Origin: Spirochaetaceae bacterium
Lineage (GTDB): Bacteria; Spirochaetota; Spirochaetia; SZUA-6; Fen-1364
Assembly (NCBI GenBank): GCA_003154555.1
Contig: PMDT01000086.1
Coordinates: 1,884-7,076, forward strand
Direction: 5' to 3'
DNA length: 5,193 nt
Shown: positions 1 to 5,193 of the stretch, piece by piece
Layout of the letters: each line of letters begins with the position of its first letter
Numbering within the stretch: the stretch's first letter is position 1
Position numbers and translations under genes: made by a program
The notes under the pieces: model-generated
Seen by the model: the letters and a program-made list of their open reading frames with translations, nothing else
Databases searched by the model: none
Told to the model about the DNA's origin: nothing

Positions 1-379
1 TGTAGATGTCGTACATGCCGCCGGATCCCGCGCAGGAACCCATGCAGAGCACCCAGCGCGGCTGCATCATCTGTTCATACATGTGCAGGACGAGGGGTGC
101 CATTTTCTTGAAGACGGTACCTGCCACCACCATGACATCGGCCTCCCGCGGGGAGCCGCGGAGGATCTCCGATCCGAAGCGCGCGATGTCGTACTTGCTG
201 GTGATGGCGGTCGCCATCTCCACGTAGCAGCACGAGAGACCGAAATTGAACGGCCACAGGGAGTACTTTCTTCCCCATGCGATGAGGTCACGGCGTTTCG
301 CAAGGTACACGTCGTTGCCGGGACCGACCGGATACTGAAGCGGCGCGCCGTTCCCGAGTATCGTTTTCTTAGCCTGCAC
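1..379 (-). CDS. nuoB: NADH-quinone oxidoreductase subunit B (NuoB), C-terminus cut by window edge
   Basis: NuoB is the peripheral-arm subunit of respiratory complex I that carries the terminal [4Fe-4S] cluster N2, which passes electrons to quinone at the membrane interface. The first 126 residues are visible. They include the paired cysteines of GLSCCYVEM (Cys50-Cys51) and a third ligand in [12 protein letters not shown] (Cys116). The fourth ligand, in the family's GCPPRP motif, should lie beyond the left edge. Flanking family blocks such as [28 protein letters not shown] and [17 protein letters not shown] can be read. The start is GTG at 377-379: an in-frame TGA lies two codons upstream, and the next in-frame ATG falls after the CC motif. 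The gene overlaps the end of nuoA by 11 bp, so translation is probably coupled. Family assignment is very secure; only the GTG start is inferred. Confidence 0.96.
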   Translation of the reverse strand, partial: MQAKKTILGNGAPLQYPVGPGNDVYLAKRRDLIAWGRKYSLWPFNFGLSCCYVEMATAITSKYDIARFGSEILRGSPREADVMVVAGTVFKKMAPLVLHMYEQMMQPRWVLCMGSCAGSGGMYDIY

Positions 380-773
380 GGCTCATCCCATGCCTTTCCC
401 GGTGCTCCCGCAGTCGTCGCGCTCCCCAGTTGAAGGCGCCCCGGCGCCACAGGTACGCGAGGCCTGCCGCCGTCTCACCCATGAAGACGAGAGCAGCGAC
501 ATAGCCCGGCCAGCCCAGCTCCCGGGCCGCCACGGCCCAGGCGAAGAGGAACACCGCAGAGATGTCGAAGATGACGAAGAACATCGCGATGAGATAGAAG
601 TCCGCAGAAAGCCGCAGTCGAGCCGATCCGGTGGGCGGCACGCCCGATTCGTAGGGCATCCCGGTGCCACGCTCGAAGTGGCGCTCACCCGAGAGGTGGG
701 TCACCAGCATGAGCACGCCGATGAGGATGACGACTAATCCAAGGTAGACGGCCAAGGATGCAATTCCGCTCAT
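369..773 (-). CDS. nuoA: NADH-quinone oxidoreductase subunit A (NuoA)
   Basis: NuoA (ND3 homologue) is a three-helix membrane subunit of complex I next to the quinone chamber. The 134-residue length is normal. Likely helices are residues 6-25, 59-82 and 90-109. Family blocks are [31 protein letters not shown] (residues 40-70) and the GAFNW segment after helix 3. The conserved helix-2 aspartate is present (Asp70). The position matching E. coli Glu81 is Ser72, and the one matching Glu102 is Ala93; a glutamate appears instead at residue 100. The start is ATG at 771-773, with a GGGAG Shine-Dalgarno (positions 784-780) six bases upstream. A sigma70-like promoter lies in the 56-bp gap before it, and nuoB overlaps its 3' end. 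The C-terminal tail from about residue 117 is charged and should be outside the membrane. Confidence 0.96.
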   Translation of the reverse strand: MSGIASLAVYLGLVVILIGVLMLVTHLSGERHFERGTGMPYESGVPPTGSARLRLSADFYLIAMFFVIFDISAVFLFAWAVAARELGWPGYVAALVFMGETAAGLAYLWRRGAFNWGARRLREHRERHGMSRAG

Positions 774-804
774 CTAATGCTCCCGGCGCCGGTGGCCGGT
801 CTCA

Positions 805-833
805 AATCTATCGAAGGCCGGGCGGGGAGTCAA
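805..833 (-). promoter_or_regulatory. Candidate sigma70 promoter for nuoA-nuoB
   Basis: Read on the minus strand, TTGACT (833-828) is followed after exactly 17 bases by TAGATT (810-805). These match the -35 consensus at 5/6 and the -10 at 4/6. The -35 overlaps the TGA stop of the upstream prenyl synthase. Initiation near position 798 would give a leader of about 25 bases that contains the GGGAG ribosome site of nuoA. This suggests complex I can be transcribed separately from the upstream quinone genes. The match is by eye only. Confidence 0.5.
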
Positions 834-1765
834 GGAATCGTGGGAGATATCACGTATTCCACGAGATCGCGGAGGGAATCGCGGTGTGGGCCGGCGGACA
901 GCGTGCCGATCAGCTCCCGCGCCCGGGTGGCGTGCGCGGCGGTTGTCGCCGGCAGGTCGATTTTTTCGTCCAGGCCGTGGTCCTTGTCGACCAGGTCGTC
1001 GGCCATCTGGAAGGCGAGACCGAAATCCAGCCCCAGCTGCCCCATGCAGTCCTGCTGGGCCGGGGGCACGCCGCAGAGCAGCGCGGCGGTCCGGCAGCAG
1101 GCGGCGAAGAGGACGGCCGTCTTGTCGGTGGCGATCTCGATGTATTCCGAGAGCGAAAGCGGCCGATGCGCGGCGGCGACCTCCTGCGCGATGATCTCAC
1201 CCATGCACATCGCTTTTGTTGTGTCGAGAAAGATGTCCAGGAGCGCGAAACGCTCCGTGTGCGGGAGGCGTGTCATGCCGGTAATCACCGAGAAGAAATG
1301 CGTGTAGAGGATGTCACCGGCAAGCACCGCGACCCGGTTGCCGAATTTGCGGTTCAGGCTCACCTGGTTGCGGCGCGAATCGGCGTTGTCAATGATGTCG
1401 TCGTGGACCAGGGAGGCCGCATGGAGGATTTCGACGGCGCCGGCCAGCGCAATGAGGGATTCCTGGTCGGGGGCATGCCCGCCCGGCGCGGATTGCACGG
1501 CATGGGCCGTGAGCAGCACGAGCGCCGGCCGTATCTTCTTCCCCGGAACTGCGAACGGGTGCTGGACGATCCCCTCAAGGATGTGGGCCTTGCCACGAGC
1601 GAAAACGCCGCCAACTCCGCCCTTCGGCGGTACACCGCTGAGTGGAGCGGAAGGGGATGCCGCGCCGCTCGTCTGGCTTGCCACCTGCTTCATGAGGGCG
1701 CGAAGCCCCGCGTCCACTGATTTCAATTCTTCCGCGACCGGTGCGAAGATGCGTGCAAGGTCCAT
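830..1765 (-). CDS. Polyprenyl diphosphate synthase (trans-isoprenyl diphosphate synthase), atypical
   Basis: This enzyme class condenses isopentenyl diphosphate units onto an allylic diphosphate, here probably to make the long side chain of menaquinone or ubiquinone (IspB/HepT-like). Visible motifs in the 311-residue product are GKKIRP (75-80), the first aspartate-rich motif HDDIID (Asp122, 123, 126), GE-x3-Q (189-194), DKTA (214-217) and the second motif FQMADDLVD (Asp256, 257, 260). Ala117, five residues before the first motif, is a small residue as in long-chain synthases. Two oddities stand out. Residues about 30-55 are a Gly/Pro/Ser-rich insert encoded by inverted-repeat DNA. After the second motif only about 50 residues remain, and the usual LGKxxGxD loop and following helices are missing. 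The ATG abuts the TGA of ubiE, with GGGG about eight bases upstream. Family is secure; chain length and activity are inferred. Confidence 0.9.
   Translation of the reverse strand: MDLARIFAPVAEELKSVDAGLRALMKQVASQTSGAASPSAPLSGVPPKGGVGGVFARGKAHILEGIVQHPFAVPGKKIRPALVLLTAHAVQSAPGGHAPDQESLIALAGAVEILHAASLVHDDIIDNADSRRNQVSLNRKFGNRVAVLAGDILYTHFFSVITGMTRLPHTERFALLDIFLDTTKAMCMGEIIAQEVAAAHRPLSLSEYIEIATDKTAVLFAACCRTAALLCGVPPAQQDCMGQLGLDFGLAFQMADDLVDKDHGLDEKIDLPATTAAHATRARELIGTLSAGPHRDSLRDLVEYVISPTIP
1605..1655. repeat. Inverted-repeat insert inside the prenyl synthase gene
   Basis: Two adjacent hairpin-forming units lie in the coding sequence. CCGCC (1617-1621) pairs with GGCGG (1626-1630) across a CTTC loop. 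CCGCT (1635-1639) pairs with AGCGG (1646-1650) across six bases. A further CCGCC at 1608-1612 could compete for the GGCGG arm. The stretch encodes about 17 residues (roughly 38-54) reading SAPLSGVPPKGGVGGVF, which fit no part of the prenyl synthase fold. The sequence resembles small dispersed palindromic repeats of the type CTGAGnGGAGnnGAAGG seen between genes in many bacteria; that resemblance is from memory. It looks like an in-frame insertion of such an element. Confidence 0.5.
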
Positions 1766-2536
1766 TCAGACGCCCCCTCGGTGTTGAGCCGTCCCGCCCG
1801 GCACGCGCCCGATATGCAGGTAGGCCGTGCCGAATGTGAGCCGGTGAAAGCGGACCGCCTCCAGGCCTGCCTCGCGCATCAGAGCGGCGAGTGCCCGGGG
1901 GCCGGGGAAATGCATGATCGAGTCACCCAGGTAATGGTACGTGCCGGTGCGCGGCTGCAGGAGCGCTGCAATTCGCGGGAGTATCTTCCGCAAATAGAAG
2001 CCGTACAGGGGCCGGAAAAATGGCGCCGGGTCAAATGTCATCTCCAGCACCATCACCTGGCCGCCCGGCGCCGTTGCGCGGACCATCTCCTTCAAAGCGC
2101 CGATCTTGTCGGGGATATTGCGCAGGCCGAAGGCGATCGCTGATACCTCGAAAGAGCCGTCCGTCAGAGGAAGGGAAAGGGCATCACCCGCGACGAGGCG
2201 AATCCTCCCTGACAGACCCGCCTCTTCCACCTTGCGCATCCCGATGCGGAGCATGCGCACGGCCATGTCGACGCCAGTCACTGAGATCCCGCGATAGCGG
2301 CGCGCGGCTGCGAGCGCGAGGTCCGCCGTTCCCGTGGCGACGTCGAGGAAGCGTCCCGCCGGCCCGAATCTCATCAGGCGGATGGCGGCGTTCCGCCAGC
2401 CGACGTCCCGACGAAAGCTCAAGAGGTGGTTCATCAGGTCGTAGCGCCGGTGGACGGTGCCGAAGATGTCACGGACCACCGCTTTGTGCGCCGCAGCGCT
2501 CAGGGTGGTAACCGGCGGGTAGCGGCTCTCCTTCAT
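1766..2536 (-). CDS. ubiE: Demethylmenaquinone / 2-polyprenyl-benzoquinol C-methyltransferase (UbiE/MenG family)
   Basis: This SAM-dependent enzyme C-methylates the quinone ring, the last step of menaquinone synthesis and/or a late step of ubiquinone synthesis. The 256-residue product has the N-terminal signature YDLMNHLLSFRRDVGW (32-47), with Asp44 where the classic pattern has His. It also has SAM motif I LDVATGTADLA (64-74), post-I acidic Asp90 in GVDMA, GDALSLPLTDGSFE (117-130), AFGLRNIPD (135-143) and the second signature region APGGQVMVLEMT (156-167). Ring substrate cannot be told from sequence. The ATG at 2534-2536 is chosen because family homology begins about 20 residues later and no upstream in-frame ATG exists. 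Its Shine-Dalgarno is poor, which may mean coupling to a short upstream ORF through an ATGA overlap. Its stop abuts the prenyl synthase ATG, so the two are almost certainly cotranscribed. Confidence 0.94.
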   Translation of the reverse strand: MKESRYPPVTTLSAAAHKAVVRDIFGTVHRRYDLMNHLLSFRRDVGWRNAAIRLMRFGPAGRFLDVATGTADLALAAARRYRGISVTGVDMAVRMLRIGMRKVEEAGLSGRIRLVAGDALSLPLTDGSFEVSAIAFGLRNIPDKIGALKEMVRATAPGGQVMVLEMTFDPAPFFRPLYGFYLRKILPRIAALLQPRTGTYHYLGDSIMHFPGPRALAALMREAGLEAVRFHRLTFGTAYLHIGRVPGGTAQHRGGV

Positions 2537-2616
2537 CCGAGGAAAATCCCCAGCGCCGGAAGCGGGTAGAATGCCATGTGCGCACGATGCGCTCCGAGCC
2601 ACGCTTTTTCCAACAC
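2533..2616 (-). CDS. Possible 27-codon leader ORF upstream of ubiE
   Basis: An ORF starting GTG (2616-2614) or TTG (2613-2611) ends in a TGA that overlaps the ubiE ATG as ATGA. Its product would read about VLEKAWLGAHRAHMAFYPLPAL followed by GIFLG. A strong GGGAGG (2625-2620) stands three bases before the GTG and six before the TTG. This is the best ribosome site in the region, whereas ubiE itself has a weak one. It could serve translational coupling. I recognise no family. The reading conflicts with the extended -10 promoter at 2630-2638, whose transcript would begin inside the GGGAGG. The ORF could be chance. Confidence 0.3.
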   Translation of the reverse strand: MLEKAWLGAHRAHMAFYPLPALGIFLG

Positions 2617-2629
2617 AAACCTCCCGGCG

Positions 2630-2638
2630 ACTATAGCA
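2630..2638 (-). promoter_or_regulatory. Candidate extended -10 promoter for the ubiE operon
   Basis: On the minus strand TGCTATAGT fits the extended -10 form TG-n-TATAAT, with 5/6 in the hexamer. No good -35 is found 16-18 bases upstream, which is tolerated in extended -10 promoters. Initiation near 2623 would give a leader of about 87 bases before the ubiE ATG. It is the most AT-rich -10 candidate in the divergent region for the leftward operon. Confidence 0.35.
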
Positions 2639-2711
2639 CGGCCGCATGAAGAGGGAGAAGCCAGTGCCACGGCAGGCGCTCGTACCGACGACGGTGCGGC
2701 GAGGAAATGGC

Positions 2712-2740
2712 TTGACGACCGGGCGGCGGGCCCGTACGAT
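2712..2740 (+). promoter_or_regulatory. Candidate sigma70 promoter of the hybrid histidine kinase
   Basis: TTGACG (2712-2717) and TACGAT (2735-2740) are separated by exactly 17 bases and match consensus at 5/6 and 4/6. Initiation near 2747 would give a leader of about 24 bases carrying AGGAG just before the ATG at 2771. This supports that ATG over upstream candidates. Confidence 0.55.
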
Positions 2741-2750
2741 TTGACGATCG
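2712..2750 (+). repeat. Direct repeat TTGACGAyCG flanking the kinase promoter core
   Basis: TTGACGACCG (2712-2721) and TTGACGATCG (2741-2750) differ at one of ten bases and start 29 bases apart. The first contains the -35 hexamer and the second spans the expected transcription start. The second copy overlaps the 8-bp palindrome ACGATCGT (2744-2751). The placement suits an operator pair for a repressor or autoregulator, but nothing identifies the protein and a chance -35-like copy is possible. Confidence 0.35.
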
Positions 2751-2762
2751 TGACACCGCGAC

Positions 2763-2767
2763 AGGAG
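2763..2767 (+). promoter_or_regulatory. Ribosome binding site deciding the kinase start
   Basis: AGGAG lies three bases before the ATG at 2771. The spacing is short but usable. No upstream ATG or GTG in the frame has a comparable site, so this supports the 736-residue form. Confidence 0.55.
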
Positions 2768-2770
2768 AAA

Positions 2771-4981
2771 ATGCGGCGGGCGGCGGATGCGCGGGAACGT
2801 GAACGCACGCGCGAGCTTCAGCGCCTGGTGGAGGATGGAGAACGCGCGCACCAGGCCGACCGTGAGCGCGCGGCGCGCCTCCAGCTGATTGCCGACATCG
2901 GGCAGCGGACCACAGCGATCCTTTCGCCTTCCGACCTTCTCCACAGCGCAATTCATGTCATTCGCGAATCCTTTCAGTACTTCATGGTGAGCATATTCCT
3001 CGTGGACGGCAGCGACCTCCTCTGCTCCGCGACGACCCTGCCCGAGCTGGAGAAATGCGTTGGCACGCTTCGCCTCGGCATCGGTCGTGAGGGCATCATC
3101 GGCTGGGTGGCGGCGCACGGAGCGCCCCTGAGCGTGCCCGACGTGCGCAAGGATACCCGTTACCATTACGAGCTGGAAGCGGAGCTGCGCACGCGGTCCG
3201 AGCTCACCGTGCCCATCATGCTCAAGGGGGTCGTGAGCGGCGTCCTGGACGTGCAGAGCGAAAAAGAAGACTCCTTCACGGACCTCGACGTCTTCACTCT
3301 CCAGACCGTCGCAGGTCAGCTCGCGGTGGCCCTGGAAAATGCCCGGCTCTACGACGCCCTCCAGAAAGAGCTCACCGTGCGCCGCAGGACGGAGAAGCTC
3401 CTGCGTGTTCTGAACGACGTGGGCCTGGCGATGCAGAAGGCGCCATTTCCCGACGCAGTCCTGGTCACAGTCGGCATGGAGCTGGAAAAGGCGGGGCTCC
3501 TGTGTGCCCTCCACCTGAAGGGCACGTCGGGGGGACCGCTCATCCGGGCCTACGCAAGCCCTCATCTGGACGCGGAAGGCGTTCATGGCCTCGAAACAGC
3601 GGCAGCGGGAGTGTTCCCCGCCTCCGCGCGCGCGAGCTTTTCCGCGGGAACGATCACCGCGCCCCTGCTCTTTGAAGACGGTCTGCTCGGGTATCTCACC
3701 GTCCAATCGATTGAGCTCAGCGCGGAGGATGTGCCGGCGATACAGGTCTTCGCCAACGAGATCGCCGCGGCATGGAAAAAGACACATCTCGTGCGGGAGC
3801 TTCAGCAGAGCGTGAAGGATCTGGGAAGCGCGCAGGAGCAGCTCCTGCAGTCCCAGAAGATGGAGGCCGTGGGACGACTGGCAGGCGGCGTTGCCCACGA
3901 TTTCAACAACCAGCTCACTGCCATCATGGGATACGCTGACATGCTCGCCGCGAGCTTCGACCCGCGCGACCCGCGCGGCGCGGAGGTGGCGGAAATCCTG
4001 CGGGCGAGCGGCCGGGCATCGGACCTGACGCGGCAGCTCCTTGCCTTCAGCCGACGGCAGGTCCTGCGGCTCCGCATCGTCGACCTGAACGGTCTTGTCA
4101 CCGAGATGCGCGGCATGCTGCAGAGGCTGATCGGTGAGGACGTGACGCTGGAGACCCGTCTCTCCGCGGTCCCGTTGCGCGTGCGCGCCGACCCGGCGCA
4201 AATGGAGCAGGTCATCATGAACCTCGCCGTCAACGCCCGCGACGCGATGCCGGAGGGCGGAACGCTCGAAATCCTCACGGAGCGGGTGATGGTGAACGTC
4301 GCCTCCGCGGAAAATGCGCCCGGCGTTCCGCCTGGCGATTACTGCGTCATGCAGGTCACGGATACCGGCACGGGGATGGGACCCGAGGTGCTGTCACGGC
4401 TTTTCGAGCCGTTTTTCACGACGAAGGAAAAGGGCAAGGGCACGGGGCTGGGCCTGTCCACCGCCTATGGCATCGTGCAGCAGAGCGGGGGTCACATCAA
4501 CTGCCGCAGCCTGCCCGGCCAGGGCAGCGTGTTCGTGATCCACCTGCCCGCCACCGACGAGCTTCCCGCAGAGGCGGCACGGGCCCCCCATGCCGTTCCC
4601 ATGGCCGCAGCCGGCGAAACCATCATTGTCGTGGAAGACGACCCCTCGATCCGCGATATCGTGCGGCGCACGCTTTCCCGGGAAGGCTACAACGTCGTCA
4701 TGGCGGACACCGGCACGGAAGGCATGGAGTTGCTCGCCCGACACCCGGGGGTTCCCCTGGTCATCACCGACCTTGTCCTGCCCGGCAGCGTTCGCGGCAT
4801 CGACATCGCCCGGCACGTGCTCTCCGAGGCGCGGCCGACGCGCCTGCTCTGCATGTCGGGCTATTCGGAGCAGCTCATCTCAGGCGCGGAAGGCCTTCTG
4901 CCGGACGGCGCGTTCCTGCCGAAACCATTCACACCCGCGGAGCTCGTGGCCCGCGTGAAAGAAATCCTGAGCTCCCGATAA
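2771..4981 (+). CDS. Soluble hybrid sensor histidine kinase (GAF-GAF-HisKA-HATPase-REC)
   Basis: This 736-residue cytoplasmic sensor kinase has no signal peptide or membrane segment. Residues 1-40 are charged and likely coiled coil. A clear GAF domain spans about 38-190 (GREGIIGWVAAHG, ELTVPIMLKGVVSGVLDVQS). A weaker GAF-like domain spans about 210-335 and ends in TAPLLFEDGLLGYLTVQS. A second coiled linker (336-363) leads to HisKA with phospho-acceptor His376 in GGVAHDFNNQL. The ATPase domain has the N box (Asn488 in NLAVNARDAM), G1 DTGTGM (531-536), F box LFEPFFTTK and G2 GKGTGLGLS (555-563). The C-terminal receiver has acidic Asp623/Asp624, acceptor Asp667 in VITDLVLPG, Ser696 and Lys718 in LPKPF. 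All catalytic residues are present, so it should autophosphorylate and pass phosphate to its own receiver. No output domain is present; the onward partner and ligand are unknown. It is transcribed away from the quinone operon. Confidence 0.93.
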   Translation: MRRAADARERERTRELQRLVEDGERAHQADRERAARLQLIADIGQRTTAILSPSDLLHSAIHVIRESFQYFMVSIFLVDGSDLLCSATTLPELEKCVGTLRLGIGREGIIGWVAAHGAPLSVPDVRKDTRYHYELEAELRTRSELTVPIMLKGVVSGVLDVQSEKEDSFTDLDVFTLQTVAGQLAVALENARLYDALQKELTVRRRTEKLLRVLNDVGLAMQKAPFPDAVLVTVGMELEKAGLLCALHLKGTSGGPLIRAYASPHLDAEGVHGLETAAAGVFPASARASFSAGTITAPLLFEDGLLGYLTVQSIELSAEDVPAIQVFANEIAAAWKKTHLVRELQQSVKDLGSAQEQLLQSQKMEAVGRLAGGVAHDFNNQLTAIMGYADMLAASFDPRDPRGAEVAEILRASGRASDLTRQLLAFSRRQVLRLRIVDLNGLVTEMRGMLQRLIGEDVTLETRLSAVPLRVRADPAQMEQVIMNLAVNARDAMPEGGTLEILTERVMVNVASAENAPGVPPGDYCVMQVTDTGTGMGPEVLSRLFEPFFTTKEKGKGTGLGLSTAYGIVQQSGGHINCRSLPGQGSVFVIHLPATDELPAEAARAPHAVPMAAAGETIIVVEDDPSIRDIVRRTLSREGYNVVMADTGTEGMELLARHPGVPLVITDLVLPGSVRGIDIARHVLSEARPTRLLCMSGYSEQLISGAEGLLPDGAFLPKPFTPAELVARVKEILSSR

Positions 4982-4994
4982 GGCGAAAAGAGCG

Positions 4995-5024
4995 AAAAAA
5001 AGCCCGCCGCTTCGAGCGGCGGGC
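4995..5024 (-). terminator. Intrinsic terminator for the leftward lysine-rich gene
   Basis: A perfect 10-bp stem, GCCCGCCGCT (5002-5011) with AGCGGCGGGC (5015-5024), has a three-base loop. Read leftward it is followed by seven T (5001-4995), the standard intrinsic form. It starts 26 bases past the stop of the lysine-rich gene. Read rightward the same stem is followed by CGTTCATGAC, with no T run, so it should end kinase transcripts poorly. The last T is 13 bases from the kinase stop. Confidence 0.88.
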
Positions 5025-5049
5025 CGTTCATGACGTGACGGGGTGAACG

Positions 5050-5193
5050 CTACTTCCTGCCACTCTTCTTTGCGGCGCCGCCGCCCTTCTTTGCGATCTT
5101 CTTGACTGCTTTTTTCGCGGCTGCCTTTTTTGCAATCGGCTTCTTTGCGGCAGCTTTCTTCACTCCCGCCTTCTTTGCGGCTGCGCCGCCCTT
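5050..5193 (-). CDS. Lysine/alanine-rich basic tail protein, histone H1-like; N-terminus beyond window
   Basis: The last 47 residues are visible, reading leftward from the right edge to the TAG at 5052-5050. They are almost only Lys, Ala and Gly, in AAAKK / IAKK units (KKAAAKKPIAKKAAAKKAVK in the middle), ending KKSGRK. There are no acidic or aromatic residues. Such tails bind DNA or RNA without a fold. They occur in histone H1-like proteins (Hc1/Hc2, AlgP type), in HU proteins with basic extensions, and as tails on some ribosomal, topoisomerase or helicase proteins. The ordered part that would decide lies outside the window, so the specific protein is not named. A strong terminator follows, so this is the last gene of its transcript. 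Confidence 0.8.
   Translation of the reverse strand, partial: KGGAAAKKAGVKKAAAKKPIAKKAAAKKAVKKIAKKGGGAAKKSGRK
5065..5181 (-). repeat. 12-base coding repeat encoding AAKK
   Basis: GCCGCAAAGAAG (minus strand) occurs identically three times, at 5065-5076, 5140-5151 and 5170-5181. Other AAKK or IAKK units use different codons (for example GCCGCGAAAAAA). The exact copies suggest recent duplication or slippage within the tail rather than only selection on the amino acids. Confidence 0.6.

Larger units (their letters stand above)
2537..2770. other. Divergent intergenic control region
   Basis: About 234 bases separate the ubiE start (leftward) from the chosen kinase start (rightward). The stretch holds the kinase promoter and ribosome site, a TTGACGAyCG direct repeat, and on the other strand a possible extended -10 promoter and leader ORF. 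The kinase frame stays open upstream to an ATG at 2576. The extra 65 residues show no domain, and the promoter lies inside that stretch, so it is treated as non-coding. Confidence 0.6.

Noticed and set aside
67..450. A 127-codon minus-strand frame over nuoB
   Set aside because: It is out of frame with the clear NuoB reading and shows no family features.
783..792. Perfect 10-bp palindrome CCGGCGCCGG overlapping the nuoA ribosome site
   Set aside because: Short GC palindromes are common in DNA of this composition, it leaves little room for a hairpin loop, and nothing else supports an operator.
2750..2752. GTG as the kinase start
   Set aside because: It lies about three bases from the predicted transcription start and has no ribosome site, so it would need leaderless translation; the ATG at 2771 explains the data better.
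2576..2770. A 65-residue N-terminal extension of the histidine kinase
   Set aside because: It shows no domain, has no ribosome site at the ATG at 2576, and contains the best promoter of the region. The ATG at 2771 has AGGAG just upstream.
1766..4201. An 811-codon minus-strand open frame that continues upstream of ubiE across the kinase gene
   Set aside because: Only its last 256 codons match a family (UbiE). The rest lies antisense to a kinase whose every motif is intact, and reads as low-complexity sequence typical of GC-rich shadow frames.
3802..4278. Minus-strand and other alternative frames inside the kinase
   Set aside because: They are rich in Arg, Ser and Pro without domains, as expected for shadows of a GC-rich gene.
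1..5193. tRNA, rRNA, riboswitch, CRISPR array, transposase or attachment site
   Set aside because: None was recognised on either strand; nearly all the DNA is taken up by the listed genes and the short control regions.

Overview
This is a GC-rich, densely coded bacterial window. The organism cannot be named from it. It encodes NuoA and NuoB of a proton-pumping complex I, plus two enzymes of isoprenoid-quinone synthesis, so it is a respiring bacterium that uses menaquinone and/or ubiquinone. No tRNA, rRNA, CRISPR array, insertion sequence or phage gene was seen.

Positions 1-2536 (minus strand) hold a compact run read from right to left: a UbiE/MenG-type quinone methyltransferase, a trans-polyprenyl diphosphate synthase, nuoA and nuoB. 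NuoB is cut by the left window edge. The first two genes abut with no gap (TGAATG). A 56-bp gap carrying a good sigma70-like promoter precedes nuoA, and nuoA and nuoB overlap by 11 bp. The enzymes making the quinone's tail and ring methyl therefore sit directly upstream of the complex that reduces it. The prenyl synthase is unusual: it has an in-frame insert near its N-terminus made of inverted-repeat DNA, and a shortened C-terminal third.

Positions 2537-2770 form a divergent control region. It holds a TTGACG-N17-TACGAT promoter for the rightward gene, a direct repeat around that promoter, a possible extended -10 promoter for the leftward operon, and a possible 27-codon leader ORF that overlaps the methyltransferase start by ATGA.

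Positions 2771-4981 (plus strand) encode a soluble hybrid histidine kinase: coiled coil, GAF, weaker GAF-like domain, HisKA, HATPase and C-terminal receiver. No output domain or partner response regulator is in view.

Positions 4982-5193 hold a strong intrinsic terminator pointing left and the C-terminal 47 residues of a lysine/alanine-rich, histone H1-like tail on the minus strand, cut by the right edge.

The most unusual points are the in-frame palindromic insert and the missing segment in the prenyl synthase, the quinone-synthesis/complex I arrangement, and the altered membrane acidic residues in NuoA. I found no convincing new multi-gene system.
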